Shown: one piece after another, positions 11,564 through 24,156 of the stretch
Numbering within the stretch: the first letter of the stretch is position 1
Layout of the letters: every line of letters starts with the position of its first letter
From: Panagrolaimus kolymaensis
Taxonomy: Eukaryota > Nematoda > Chromadorea > Rhabditida > Panagrolaimidae
Direction of reading: 5' to 3'
Assembly: GCA_028622995.1 (NCBI GenBank)
Contig: JAJQJQ010000004.1
Span: forward strand, 434,001 to 498,000
DNA: 64,000 nt
The notes under the pieces: generated by a model
The model's input: only the letters and a program-made list of their open reading frames with translations
Database searches by the model: none
What the model was told of the DNA's origin: nothing
Translations under genes and position numbers: made by a program

Positions 11564-13867
11564 ATGACTAGAAATAAACATTATCTTTCTGGTCGAAAGG
11601 TAAGAAATGCAGAAATGATTCGAAGTATTTTTCTTTTCTTTTATAAGCTTTTTATATTATTTTTTAAGAACGTGCTGAACGAGTAAGAAAAGCAGGAGGA
11701 GAGAAAGGTAATATTTTTTGTATTTAAAATTAAAATACATTTTTTAGCTCAAGCAACAACAAATTTGTTTTGTTTATTAAACACCATTATAACTTTGTTC
11801 ATTTTCAGATACAGAAAATCAACAAGTAGCGCCTCAAAGATCTCAAGTAAGTATTTGTTTATTCACCTCTAACTTTCTCCCATATTTTCCACAATGTTTA
11901 TGGAGCATAAATTTTTCTTTTTTAGGATGATTCATTCTTCAACAATGCTAATGTTCAAGATTTCGATAATGGTGATCCTGTATCTCCTTCATATTTACAG
12001 GAGAATGTAAGTCTAACCGCAAAAAAATTTAACATGGTGTTTTCAACGAAGAAATTCCAATACTGATGATATTAGTTTAATTCGATTTTTGTTTTTCAGA
12101 TAAATTTAACCAGCAATAATGGTCATGAATATATAGAAGATGAAGCTATGGATACTTCAAAACCACCTCCAAATGAACGACAGCATAATGTAAGTTCCAT
12201 TTATAAAATCAAATAATTAAAGATCATTAAACATTTTGGTCTTTACAATTTGATTTAATTCGATCATTTTCAGGAAAATTCAAGCAGTAATAAGAAATTT
12301 GATAATATGAAACCTATCACTCATGCAAATTCTCTTAAACTACCGCCACCACCAATACAAGCAAGTTACTTTTGATTATATTAACTTTTGTTATAACAAA
12401 CTAAACACAATTTTGCAGTATATATACGACCTTTTTGGTAATGTTAATATTGATGATGTAAGCTTTTTCTTTATAATTATCTTTATAATCACCATTTTAT
12501 TTTTTGTTAATAATGACATTTGATTTTAGTGCAATGATAATGAAAGTGAACTGAGTGATGATTTTGTCGACGAAGATCCTGATTCGATTCCTCCTAATAC
12601 ATCAGAAGATGATGATTATGAATATGAAGATGTAAGGTTTTTTGAAGCCATAAACACCATATTATTTAATTGCTTTATTTTCAGGTTATTGAATATCCAG
12701 GAATTGACGAAAAGGAACCTCTTCCATTAGATATCGAAATAAATATGAACATAATGTCAAAGCGTTTAAATAATTTTTGGTAAGTTGAAAGTTCTTTCCT
12801 AGTGAAATTTGAAAGAATCATCGATAGATATTCATCATGTATTACAAATATTTTGCAAACAGTAATTTAAATTTTGCGATTGCGCTTTATTTCTAATAGT
12901 CTTTAGTAATCTTATAAGTATTATTGACTACAAAAAAGCCCAGCTTTTCTTAATATAAACTGTTTTTTTCTTCAGGGAACGTGTTCAAATTTTGAATGAA
13001 TCAAGAAAGAAAATCATCGATGAACTCAATGGACAATTATCAAAATCAAGAAAATTCTCTGTTACTGATGTTTTCATTTTGAATAAGAAAATTACAAAGA
13101 TTGAATTTAACTTAAATGAAGGCATACCAGTTATTTCAAAAATGAAAGCTTCTTTTATTCGAGATTCAGGAAAAAAACAAGTGTTATATCAAGGGTTCAA
13201 ATTTTCCCAGCTTCGTCGAAATCCGACAATTTATAATTGTACTTATGATATTGACCCAAATGATAAATGGTTTGATGTTAACATAGGCTGCACGGGTCAT
13301 TTAACTCTTGATACAAAAGGGTTTCTTCAACCTGGTAGCTTTATAACACATTATCATGGTAATGTCAAACCGGTATGTCATCATTTGCTAAAATTTATAT
13401 TATTTGATCTATTTTAGGGTTATAAAGTTCGAGACCTTGTTCCACCAAAAATTGATCCTGTAAAATTACATCGACTTACTTCTGAAGGTGATATAGCTGG
13501 AAAACGCTTTAAATTAAATCAACTTATTGATAAAAAGTTACAAGAAGCTTTTGAATACAGGTAAAAGAAACATACAACTTTTTCTTTATCTCAAGTCATT
13601 GTAATATGCCTGTTTTTAGCAATGAAGCTTTTCTAATACCAGAACTGAAAGATGTTATTGATAAACAATTAGAGAAGTTAAAATCATTATTTAATCCTGA
13701 ACTTGAAGAGAGTAAGTTAAATCATTTACCATATTCGAATCATTCCTTCACAATTTCAATGATTTAAAAATAATTACTTTTCTTTTTTAGCTGAGAAAAA
13801 TTATTTATCATCTTATATCGCATGGGTGGAATATTTTCTAGAACATATTAGACTCGATATTGTTTAA
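11564..13867 (+). CDS. Uncharacterised multi-exon acidic protein
   Basis: I do not recognise this gene. The model joins 11564-11591, 11669-11707, 11809-11846, 11926-12006, 12100-12189, 12274-12360, 12419-12457, 12530-12631, 12685-12779, 12976-13372, 13418-13560, 13620-13711 and 13791-13867, giving 435 residues. The first donor (weak gtcgaa) is uncertain. The N-terminal half is Asn/Asp/Ser-rich and disordered-looking and is built from five consecutive small exons (81, 90, 87, 39 and 102 nt), all phase 0-0. One of these introns has a GC donor (12361). The C-terminal half (from about 12976) looks like a folded domain with a 'GCTGHLTLDTKGFLQPGSF' stretch and ends in an alpha-helical tail. A splice acceptor lies 3 nt before the ATG. 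Confidence 0.6.
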
Positions 13868-14055
13868 TTGGACTGTTGGAAAAGGTGGTGCCATTCGTTA
13901 TGATGTTCTTTCTGCTCGTGGTGAAATTATCCTGTTTGCTGATGCTGATGGAGCAATAAATTTTTTGATTTTGGTGAACTTGAAACTGCTTTACGTAACT
14001 TATCTTCTGATGGAGAATATTTTGAATTAAATGTGCCTGCCCATTTACTTTCTTA
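13868..14055 (+). pseudogene. ALG5-like glycosyltransferase fragment (dolichyl-phosphate beta-glucosyltransferase)
   Basis: Directly after the preceding stop codon the sequence encodes GKGGAIRYDVLSARG followed by ILFADADGA. This matches the GNKGGAVR...LLFADADGAT core (nucleotide-sugar and metal-binding DxD region) of ALG5 in the N-glycosylation pathway. A frameshift near 13960 moves the following 'FGELETAL' into another frame, and a stop follows at about 14055. No upstream catalytic N-terminus and no downstream GFK or ERWAFD-type region is visible, so this is a fragment. The adjacent ORF at 14175-14324 is not recognisably ALG5. Confidence 0.7.
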
Positions 14056-14343
14056 AATTGTGGCATTATTTCTTCTCTTTAATTGTATCTAGTCTAAAAC
14101 TTTTTAATGTTAATAAAATATTGTTGTTAAGTGTTGTTGCATGATTATTACATAGTAAAAAATTTTTGTTTTTGATGAAATGCAAAAAGAAGAAAGTTCC
14201 TCCAACTTCTGGATCAACTAATAAAGATGAATTTTTCGAAAATAGCGTCGTTAAACCTGGTGATTTCAAATTTATTGTTCCTATTTTTGTTGAATTTTAT
14301 TATAAAAATCTATCTATGGAATAAAGCAAATTTGTACAAAATT

Positions 14344-15139
14344 CTAAGGCATTTCATCATAATTAGTTTGATCAGATTTGGTGATTTTTGATGCGGCTTC
14401 TTCGAAAGGCAGTGACGATAATGAAGCTCCAGTTTGACGTGAAGAAGATGTTGTTTGTTCATCCAACTTTGGTGCTGACAGAGATCGAGGTAGAATAGAA
14501 GAAAAGATGCCCTTAAAATCAAAGATTTAGTTATCAAAGTTATCAGACGAAAATCCAACAACAACAAAAGTATGCAAACTTTGTCACAAACAAACTTACC
14601 TTAGGTTCAAGCGTATATTTTAATTGTTTTTCAATCATATCCAACCTTCTATTAAGTTCAAATAATTTAGTATCAAGATCGTCTTTCATTTGACCCAAAT
14701 GTTCAAATCCAACAGTTTCTTTTTCATTTGCTTTTGTATAATAATAATATCCAGCAAAAACACCAAGAGAATAACCAAAGATAACAATTTGTTGAATTAA
14801 ATCTGATGCCTAAAACTTTATTCATGTACATATTTCAAAGTTAAACATAAATAACTCACTTGTTCCAAAGCTGATGCTTCACTAACAGGTGCAACAGTAG
14901 TTGGCTCTCCAAGGCCCAAGTTTTTCATTCGCAGCCTTGTTGTTAAATTTACTATTTTTCTTCCAACTGGAATGAGAACTCTATTTCTAAATAACGGATG
15001 TTCTTTACCATATCTCATTACAGTATCAGCAACAGGACGAGATAATTGCCTTGCCATAATCATAAACACCTAAAACATCATTGTTAGAAGAAGCTCATCA
15101 CATAAATAAAAAGTTTACTTGAACCATAGGAAGACCCAT
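14344..15139 (-). CDS. OPA3: OPA3 family mitochondrial protein
   Basis: The exons on the minus strand are 15139-15119, 15069-14860, 14809-14600 and 14511-14344, giving 202 residues. It starts MGLPMVQ and contains the family signature 'ARQLSRPVADTV' then 'RMKNLG', like the QxSKPLA...RMRIMG core of OPA3. A short hydrophobic segment (IVIFGYSLGVFAGYYYY) follows, then a coiled-coil-prone stretch rich in Leu/Asp/Lys. The C-terminal Ser-rich tail is longer than usual. OPA3 proteins act at mitochondrial membranes and affect mitochondrial shape; that is family knowledge. The gene is divergent from ATG9 across a 945-bp intergenic region. Confidence 0.85.
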
Positions 15140-16084
15140 ATTGAGATTTTCTTTTTTTCTTTTTAATAAATTATCAAACAATCAAACAACCATCCAATAA
15201 TAATTAAGCTTTTGATTTAAAATGCAAAAATCATTGATATTATTCACGTCACTTTATTCTTTTTTCCTTCGTCTTCTTTCTTCTTCTTCTTCTTGTAGTC
15301 GATGAGGAGGACCGTTCGATGAAGTTGCGAAAGAGATGTATCAATCAATAAAATTTGTGTTTGCAGCTATCAACTTGACGATGATGATCAGAAAAGTTTT
15401 GTTTTACTTTTGTGCTGTTGTTTATTACATCAACCAAGAAGCAGCTAAAAAAAGCACGCAGCATGATTTTCGGGGACATATTGCCACTTTTTTGTGATGA
15501 ACTAATGCTTTGGGTGCTTCTTTCACGCGAAAATCCAATTGAATTGAGTGAAGGAAAAAAAGGTATGCTTTTTATTGATCACATGTTGTTGTTGTTTACT
15601 TACTGTTGCTTGCGCAAAACGAAAATAAAATTTATTATTATTATTTTTTGACTAAAACTTTTCTATGAAATATTTTGGTATTTATTAATTATGGAGCTTG
15701 AAAAAAATAGTAGTTCAAAAAATGGCGGGTTTATTGGCCATAAGAGAGGCAAGTCATCCACATGACTGCTGCCTCAACAACCTTCTTTCGAGTTTGTCAG
15801 TCTTTCATTCACTTGTGATGATGGTGACTGCTGGTTCTTCTTCCTGACCGACCTTATGATCAACAACTCCTCTTTTTTTTCAAAAAACAAAATAAGCAGT
15901 CTAGATTAAATTTTTTCCCCTGAACTAATATATTTTTTTAATCACGTGAATCACATTTCCATTTTTTAAAATCCGTATTGTATCGTGAAAAATTTCTTGG
16001 ATACCATGGAATTATAAATTTTTCCATTGATTTTATTTACTCATCCAATTTTTTTTAAAAGCTACTATAAACTTTAGATCCCAC
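15140..16084. other. Divergent intergenic region OPA3/ATG9
   Basis: This must hold the promoters of both flanking genes. A 79-codon ORF at 15412-15651 looks non-coding. I see no RNA gene or repeat. Confidence 0.5.
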
Positions 16085-18841
16085 ATGATTATGACAAATT
16101 TAAATATTTTTGGTTCACAGCAGAGGCGACATTATCAAGTTATTGATGGGGATGATACAGAAATAGCTGGTCCATTAATAGACGAGGGAGGAAGGTTTGT
16201 TACATCCATTAACAAAAAACAATTTCATAATTTTTTTTATAACTTTAGTTTACCTCCCACCCACTCTGTACCTGATGTAACATATCAAGGCACATCAAAT
16301 CGACGTAGACAATCATCATTATCGATATCACGAGGTCCAAATCAATGGGATCATATCGAAAATTTAGACGAATTTTTTCAACTTGTATATAAATATCATC
16401 AAGGCAGTGGTTATCTTTGTATATTACTTAGAAATTGTTTTACTTTATTTCAATTAATTTTTGTTGTATGCTTTTCCACATTTTTATTGGAATGTGTGGA
16501 TTATAATGTTATGTTTAATAACAAACCAACCGATGCTCAAGGGTTTAATATTACTGGAAAGCGGCATGTTTCGGTAAGTTTTTGCTTTATCCCATTATTT
16601 TGCCATTTGTAAAACCAAATTTATAGGATGCAATAATTTATCAATGTGCAAGCCACTTTCCACCTTCGGTTATTTTTGCCTTATTGCTTGCCCTTGCATT
16701 TTGGTTAATCCATCTCCTACGTTTCGGGTATCAAATGCTAAAATATAAAGAGATTCAAGAATTTTATAATAATGTCCTCGAAATTCCTGATTCTAAACTT
16801 AGCAATGTAACATGGCGAGATATCGTTCAACGAATTTGTAAAGTTCAACCTAAAATTCATTTGAGCGTCAATCAAGAAGTTTTAACCGAATTGGATATTT
16901 ATTCAAGAATTTTGCGACATAAAAACTTTTTTATTGGATTAGTTTATGAAGTAAGTTTTTAGAAGAAATACTTTTAGATTTATTAAATATGAATTTTTAG
17001 GAAATTATTCCACCATTTTTAAATCTTCCACTTCTTGGAAAAGTTCCATATTTTCCATCATTGTTAATCAAAAATTTGGAATGGATTTTATTTCGAGGAA
17101 CATGGTCCGGTTCACCATGGAAGAATCATTATCAACTTAAAGATGAATTCAAGGATTCTCTTGCAATTGAAGCAGCAACAATGAGGCTTCAAAAAGCTAT
17201 TATGCTTACAGCACTTTTAAATTTTATATTTTTACCTTTTATTTTTGTTTATCAAATCCTTTTCGCATTCTTTTCCAATGCTGATTTAGCTAAACGTGAA
17301 CCTGGTGCATTTGGAATGAGAAAATATTCCAATTATGGAAGGTTAGAAATTTAGTTTTTTGAAGATTAATTCTAAAGGTTTTATTTTCAGAGAAAAATTG
17401 CGACATTTTAATGAACTTGAACATGAGCTTCGACTTCGTTTAAATCGAAGTTATGAATTTTCTGTTCGATATATGGAACAATTTATTTCACCTGCATTAG
17501 AAATAATTGCAAAATATGTTACTTTTGTTGCGGGTAGCATCTTTACTGTGCTTTTTCTCCTAACTGTATGGGATGAAGATGTTCTCACTTTTGAACATGT
17601 TATCACTGCCATGTCTGTAGCAGCTGGGCTTGTATTTGTTTGCCGTTCATTTATTGCAAATGAAAATCTTGTATTTTGTCCTGATTTTTTGATGAAACAA
17701 ATTGTTGCAAATATTCATTATGCACCTGAATCATGGCTTCGTGAAGCTCATTCCACTGAAGTTGTTGGAGAATTTGGACAACTTTTCCATATGCGCGCTT
17801 ATGCCATTGCCTTGGATGTTTTAAGCCCCATTTTTAATCCATTCATTCTTTTCTTTGTTATTAGTCCTAAAGCTGGTGAAATAGTTCAATTCTTTGTTGA
17901 AAAGAATCGCACCATTCCTGGTCTTGGTGATGTTTGTTCTTATGGTTTAATGGATCTTAAAGATGGCGAAGAAGAACTTGCTGAATTACAAGGGGAAGAA
18001 GCAGCTTCAGCAACTCATATGAATCGAGTCTTTACTCGACCACAAAAAAATAAAAGTCGAGGTAAAATTGAACTTTCATTACTTAATTTTGCAACACAAA
18101 ATCCTGATTGGAAGCCTTCTGCCGATGCAGCAACTTTCATTGCACATATTCGAGAAAAAACTAAAGATTCTAATGTTGGTCAACATTTAATGCTTCATAG
18201 TCTCAAAGATATTGAAAGACCCATTGCAAATTCATTGAATATTAAATCCATGGTTGCTTCTCACACAAATCGTGATGGAGATTTGCCTGGACCTTCCGGT
18301 GCTAACAATAAGCATATGACTGATTCTCAGTACTCTGATGGAACTAATGATGATCGAATGAGACCCATGTCACCATTATATGATTCATTAGCGATGAGCG
18401 TAATTCAACAACATATTGGTAATGATTATGCTCAACCTATGCATTTGCAACGTAAGTTTATAAAACCCTCAAATATGTGTTCATATTTTTATAATTTTAA
18501 AATTTTTAGAAAGCAATCGACAAGCTTTAGAAATGTCAATGAATGCATTATTGGTTAACCAAATGCTCATGTCTTCGCATAATTCAAACTATCGAGAACC
18601 TCAAGGTTATGGAAGTTTAGGCCATAATGAACCATCACCTCTTCAACCATTAGCACCTTTAACCGATACTTTCCCTGGAAGTCGTCAAACTGAAGAGGGT
18701 GAAGAAGCTTTGGATGAATTACCTCCCATGCAATTTCAAACCCAACAACATCAAAATCAACAACAAGAAAGTGATATTTGGAATGTACCAACTGAAAGTC
18801 AATATCATTCACATTATGATCAGGATGATTTAATTCATTAA
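16085..18841 (+). CDS. ATG9: Autophagy protein ATG9 (lipid scramblase)
   Basis: The exons are 16085-16194, 16249-16573, 16627-16950, 17001-17341, 17391-18451 and 18510-18841, giving 830 residues, a normal length for animal ATG9. The first intron is 54 nt, so retaining it keeps the frame and adds 18 residues. The conserved ATG9 core is clear: 'WDHIENLDEFFQLVY', 'FLLECVDYNVMF', 'RGTWSGSPWKNHYQLKDEF' and 'REKLRHFNELEHEL'. Several hydrophobic membrane segments match the family topology. The C-terminus is long, Gln/Ser/Pro-rich and probably disordered. ATG9 is the multispanning scramblase of vesicles that seed autophagosomes. RRP36 starts 448 bp downstream on the same strand. Confidence 0.97.
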
Positions 18842-19281
18842 AAAATGAGGATCTCGAACAGCCTTTTTTTCAACTGCCGCAAAAAAATACATAATGGATA
18901 CTGTAATTTTCGTTCGTCGCCATGAATCCTTTTTTCTTTTTCCATCAATTTTTTTCTTTTGTTACTTCGCATTTTTTTTAAAACTTTACTGCTGCTTCTT
19001 TTTTGATATTTTTTCTTCAATTTTTAATTAAAATTGTTCGCTCACTCATTTTTTTACTATCGTGTTACACACAAACTCGTCAAAAAAATTTTAAGGGTCA
19101 TTTTTTTTGTATATTTTGTAAATATCTTTTTCTTTGTCGTATTATTTTATAAAACTTTATTGTTTCATTTTTGAATAAAAAGAAATTTTTTAAAATTAAC
19201 CTTACCACATCGTGATTATTTCGGATCGCCATTCGTTTACTTTTTCTATTTACAAACACAAACAAATCTCATATTATCATT
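18842..19281. other. Intergenic ATG9/RRP36
   Basis: T-rich sequence holding the ATG9 3' UTR. AATAAA occurs near 19174 (gaataaaaag). No coding exon is visible. Confidence 0.5.
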
Positions 19282-19287
19282 TTTTAG
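19282..19287 (+). promoter_or_regulatory. Splice acceptor one base before the RRP36 ATG
   Basis: The acceptor 'tttttag' ends at 19287 and the ATG begins at 19289. No 5' exon is apparent upstream, so a spliced-leader acceptor is the simplest reading in a nematode. A 5'-UTR cis-intron is the alternative. Confidence 0.5.
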
Positions 19288-19288
19288 G

Positions 19289-20438
19289 ATGTCAAAAAAT
19301 CGAAATCCATTTGAACTCTTGGATGAGCTCCTCGAAGCCAAGAAAGCAAAATCAAATGTCGTCGATACATCAGAAGACGAAGATACCGTTCCAATGGCTA
19401 ATACAAAGAAATTTGCAGCTAATTCTAATCGCGTTGTTCCTGGAGTAGAATTTGATGAAGACGAAGATGATAGCGATGATGAAGAAATGGAAACAGACGA
19501 AGATGACGAGAAAGAAGAAAACCCCAAAGTTAACAATCAAGATGCTGAAGTTGGAGATTTCCGTAAAAGTAAGTTTTTATCATTAATAAACTTGAATAAA
19601 ATCGTATTAAAATCGTACTTTTTTTAGAAGTTTCTGAAATGTCTATGGCTCAAGTCAAAGCTTTACGAAGCAAATTAGGAACAAAATTGTTTGATAAACT
19701 TCTTGCTGAAAGTGGCGAAGATGGAAAAGAAATGGTGAAAGAAGAAGTGCCTTCTGATGATGTTGAAGTTGTTAGCAACGACGATGATGATGATGAACAA
19801 CCTGAAGAAGAAAGTTCTAAGAAGGTGGTGATAATTTCACTTTATAAAATTATTTAATAGCGCAACTTACTTTAGAAATCTCGTCATGCTCCTCGTGAAA
19901 TGTCATCCAAAAAGCCTGTATCTGTTTATCGTTCAATTGATCCTAATGCTATTAATCATGCTCGAAGGAAATTTGATCCTCGTTTTGTTGAACGTTGTGG
20001 AGAATACCATGAAAGTGAATTTCGAAGAGATTATGGTTTTATTGATGATTTGCGAAAGAATGATATGCAAGTAAGTTGTTCACTGCCATTTCAAAATGAT
20101 TATATGTTTATGTTTTTTAGAAGCTTAATAGCGCAATAAAGAAAGCTAAGAATCCGCAGAAGAAACAAAAAATCAAAGATTTACTTGGTCGTATCAAAAG
20201 TCAGCAAAATACTGTGGAAGAACGTGATCTATGGCGTGAAACAAAGAATGAATTGCTTACAAATAATATTGACCGAATGATGCAAGGATTGAAGCCTGTC
20301 TTTGTTAATAATAAGCAAATGAAAGAACGATTTAAAGAAAAGAAACTTGGCAAAATTGAAGAAACTAAAGGAAAGAAAGGCCTTGAAAAGTATCTCAAGA
20401 AAAAGGAACGACGTGAATCAAAGAAGAAGCTCACCTAA
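19289..20438 (+). CDS. RRP36: rRNA-processing protein RRP36
   Basis: The exons are 19289-19568, 19628-19824, 19876-20070 and 20121-20438, giving 329 residues. The N-terminal half is strongly acidic with Asp/Glu runs. The C-terminal half carries the RRP36 domain: 'RDPRF'-type 'RRKFDPRFVERCGEY', then 'RRDYGFIDDLRKND', a basic helix 'NSAIKKAKNPQKKQKIKDLL' and the very basic end 'KYLKKKERRESKKKLT'. RRP36 is a nucleolar component of the small-subunit processome needed for early 35S/47S pre-rRNA cleavages (family knowledge). An acceptor lies immediately before the ATG. Confidence 0.93.
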
Positions 20439-21928
20439 AAATTATTTCTTTTGTTTTATGTTTGGATTTTACCTTTGTTTTTGTTGTGTTTGAATAAACT
20501 ATTGATTTCGGGAATGAATAAAAAAATTTTGGGTTATCGTTTTTTAACTTATAGCTTCTTCTGTAGCTTAAAATTGTAATCCCATCGTTTTTTGAGCTTC
20601 AAAATGGATTGAAATTTATATTTCAGATATGTTTTAATTTTGTTGATTTTGAATTTTTACGTTTGATTCTTTTCATATAAAAAATTGGTTTGAACAAAAA
20701 TCTTATAATATGCAAAACCGGCTTTGTTGGTGATTGAAAAAAACAATAATCAAAACCGCAATTTTCTTGTCGCTCTCATCCCTATCCTTGTTTTGAAACC
20801 TGTTTTATTTTTTTGTTTGATTCGATCATTGCCGAATCAAACCCACATTGAAGATTTCAGATTTCATACATCACATTTTATTATTTTTTTCTTCAGGAAC
20901 ATTATGACTTTATATTTGGAAAATGAAATTCTTTTTTCTTACATTTTTTTAGGAAGAAAGGTTGTTGAACTCATTTCGAGTTGACTTCACCTAATTCGGT
21001 TCAAATAATTTTTTTACGATCGGAAACTCATTTAAAAATTTTTGCGTAATAAAACTTATGTTTCTCTTTTTATCGCATTGCATGAGATATAAGACCCTTT
21101 TGCTGTTGCTGCTCTTGCTCTTTTTTTTTCTTTCGTTAAGAGGATTTATAAAAACACAACAACAACAATAACAGTTTGTTGGTGGCGTGTTGTCTTTCAA
21201 AAGAAAGTGAATGACATAAAGTTTTTAAGCCCATTGGACTCCGTTATTCGCGCCTGGGTTGTTTACATCATCCGCAGCGATGAGATGTTTTTCGATTTCA
21301 TTCTTTTTTTTTTGTGGGTTTCGTAAAAAACAAAATATTCCATGACCATGAAACTCATTCTTTTTTTGTTGAAAATCAAAATAGGAAACCTTTGTTTTTT
21401 TGCTAAAACAAATTAATTTTGCTTTTTAAAAATTTTTTTACCATGAAATTATTTCCCAAACACTCATTCAATGTTGCCATTCTTGAAAGTTGTCAAAAAA
21501 AAGACGATGAGGCATATTTCCCAACTTATAAAAGGCGATTCAAACATTTTTACTGCTCAACATGAAGGTTGTTGCGCACATGTGTGTAGCCATTTTTGAC
21601 ATCGCCTTATTGCCTAAAGGCAAAAATTGGGGGAGGGAGTATTTCTTTGTCAGGTGTTATACCCTTCTTCTTCTCATTCTTCTTCATATTTTTTTTGTCA
21701 ACGACAAAATAAAGGTTGCCCAAAAAAGTCGCAACATTTGTTATTTTTTGTGTTTGGTAGTGGCTTCATTTTTTTAGTATTAAACTTGATTAAATTATTA
21801 CGTCACACTTCTTTCTTTTTTTCTTGTAGCCCTTTTTTAAACCAATGAAAAGAATTTTTATTTAATTCAATTTTAGGAACCAAAAAATTATTATTATTTT
21901 TGAATTAAACTTTTAAAAAAAGAAGAAG
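20439..21928. other. Intergenic region upstream of the CRAL-TRIO/GOLD gene
   Basis: About 1.5 kb of A/T-rich DNA with no convincing coding exon. It includes the RRP36 poly(A) region (aataaa near 20492 and 20517) and the TATA-like element reported separately. Confidence 0.5.
21527..21537 (+). promoter_or_regulatory. TATA-box-like core promoter
   Basis: The sequence tataaaaggcg is a strong TATA match on the plus strand. It is 402 bp upstream of the CRAL-TRIO/GOLD start codon, with an ATG 25 bp downstream opening a 71-codon ORF of unlikely coding quality. It may belong to the CRAL-TRIO gene or to an unseen transcript. Confidence 0.35.
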
Positions 21929-23761
21929 ATGACAGACAATCAAAATGTTGGTCAATATCGCGCTGCTCCAAATCCTTTCACATCCGATGAATTAGAAGGT
22001 GCTCGACGATTAAGGTAATTAGTTTTTTTTTTCATTTATTTTGCGATCACAAAAAACATTATTTTTCTTATTTTTAACGAAAGAAAAAAATAATTTAAAA
22101 TTGTATGAATTAGTTTCATACAAAAATCTTTACGTATCGCAAAAGCTATCGTTGTTTCATTGCAGAAAAAATATCGAAAAATTATTATTGTTTGCTTTTA
22201 GACGGCGCTTGGTTGAAACACTTCCAGTTGAATTTGATTCAGATTTTTTTCTTGCTCGTTGGTGGCGGGCGTATAAAGGAGATGAAAAAGCCATTGAAAA
22301 TAAATTGAATGAGCTCATTGAACATCGACGAGCTTATAATTACAATGAAAATAATATTATTGAAAAATGTAAAAGTTTAGAATTTGCAAAGAAAACTTTT
22401 GAGGTGAGTTTTCAAAGAGTTACAGTATCATATTGATTGGTTTTTATCTTTCGATTTTTTAGCGTTTTGGCATTGCTCAACTTGATATCAATGTATATAG
22501 TGATAATGTAGCAGTATTTATTCAAAGAATGAAAAATTGTGATTTAAAAGAAATTTCAAAAGTTATTCCATTAAGTAATGTCTTGCATTCATATTTCCTT
22601 TTACATGAATGCTTTCAAAAGGCTATGAGGCAACGAGAACTTGAGACAGGCAAACCAGCTGGTGCTGTAATAATTCTTGATTTAGAAGGGTTAAATTTAA
22701 CTGATTTTATCAATCCCATGTCAAACCCATGTAAACTTGCTCGACTCGTCGTTAAAATTTGGTCGGAATATTTTAGTGAAAATGTAAGTGAAATAGTTTT
22801 TTTTGTTGCTTTGACGTTTGAACTGCGTTTTCGAAGGCAATTATTCTTTTCGAAGATGGAAAGCAAAGATAAGCAACTTCTAAAGTTTTTTTACCTTTGA
22901 AATAAAAAAAAATGACGTGAAGAAATAAGCGAAGTTTTATGAAAACAAAAAATGAAGTTTAGTCTTTGCATGAAATTTCTAAAACAATGAAATTTTCTAA
23001 CTCATAATAAACTTGCAACCATTTGCTTGATAGTTAAAAATATTTAATGCAAAATGATTTGATAATATCTATCAATTTTTCCATTTTTACAGATGATCCA
23101 TCTCTATCTTATGCATCCACCAGGAATTCTATCAATCATGTGGCAAGTTGCTAAACATATCGTTGATGCTAAAACACAATCAAAAATAGCATTTATAACG
23201 AAAACAGAAGATTTACAACAATTTCTTGCACCTTCGGCAATCCCCGTTGATCTTGGTGGAACACGTCGAGATGATTCGGGCTATGCAGATCCACCAGAAT
23301 CATGCTGTCAACAGCCACTTCAAGTTTCACCTGAAGATTATTTCGATCGAAATGTTTGGTGGAAAAAGAATGGATTTAAAAAAACACCAGAACCTAAAAG
23401 TGTTTCAATCAAAAATAAATCCATTTTTGAAATAACCAAAGAACTCAAAGAAGGTGAAACTTTAGTTTGGGAATTCACTACCAATGCTGATTTAACTTTT
23501 GACATCGTTCGAATTATTTCAAAATCAGATTCACCTGAATCTTTGAAAGAAAACATCAATGAAAATAAGATGCCTCAACAAAGTGAAGATGAAGAAACTT
23601 TATGGCCCAAAGCAACTTTGACAACTTTAAAAGTGCCCGAGCACGGAATTATCACTGCTAAACATGCAGGTGATTACAAATTTAGATGGGAAACTTCTGG
23701 AGGTGGATGGTCCTTAATTTCCAATAAACTCCATTACATTGTTGAAGTAGTTAAAAATTAA
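21929..23761 (+). CDS. CRAL-TRIO (SEC14) and GOLD domain lipid-binding protein
   Basis: The exons are 21929-22014, 22202-22403, 22463-22783 and 23093-23761, giving 425 residues. The order is CRAL-TRIO N-terminal helix bundle (RRLVETLPVEFDSDFFLARW, residues about 30-100), SEC14 lipid pocket ('AGAVIILDLEGLNLTDF', then 'MIHLYLMHPPGILSIMWQVAK' shortened in type, and 'PVDLGGTRRDD'), then a C-terminal GOLD beta-sandwich (KLKEGETLVWEF-like start through HAGDYKFRWETSGGGWSL). This is the SEC14L/clavesin-like class, which includes nematode CTG proteins. Such proteins carry or sense phosphoinositides or lipophilic ligands; the ligand here is unknown. The third intron is 309 nt, long for this window. Confidence 0.92.
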
Positions 23762-24096
23762 ATATGAATGTTGTTTAACGTGTTTTTTTTTGCTGTAAAA
23801 TATTTCGCTTATTGGATTTTTTTATCAATAAATTTTTTTGAAACATTAGTTTTGTAACAAAGATATTGGTATCCGTATTTGCATTACCCTTTAAAAATAT
23901 GTTTTAAATAGCAGTGATTCTATTTGGTAGTTTTGTTTTAAAAAAATATTACTTCAATGACGAGCAAAAAAAAATCTTTGAAAAAAAGTGCTATCTTGGT
24001 TGCAAAAAAAAGTGCAGTGGCTGTTTTTTTGTTTGCATTTTTTTTGCATCGATAGAGAGCATCTCTTTAGTTGTCTGTCGCCCAAGCTCATTTCAT
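23762..24096. other. Intergenic region before U6
   Basis: This holds the 3' end of the CRAL-TRIO/GOLD transcript (aataaa near 23829) and A/T-rich DNA without coding signal. Confidence 0.5.
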
Positions 24097-24133
24097 TTCT
24101 TTTTTTCATTCCATTGACATCCCTCGAATAAAA
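24097..24133 (+). promoter_or_regulatory. Putative U6 Pol III promoter elements
   Basis: About 28-34 nt before the U6 start is 'cgaataaaag', in the place of the TATA box of type-3 Pol III promoters. The block 'ttcattccattgacatccc' lies about 45-60 nt upstream, where a proximal sequence element is expected. Assignment is by position only. Confidence 0.4.
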
Positions 24134-24156
24134 GCGACATCGTTAACTTCCATTTT

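Noticed and set aside
15412..15651. 79-codon ORF between OPA3 and ATG9
   Set aside because: Composition like translated intergenic DNA; no signal, domain or splice partners.
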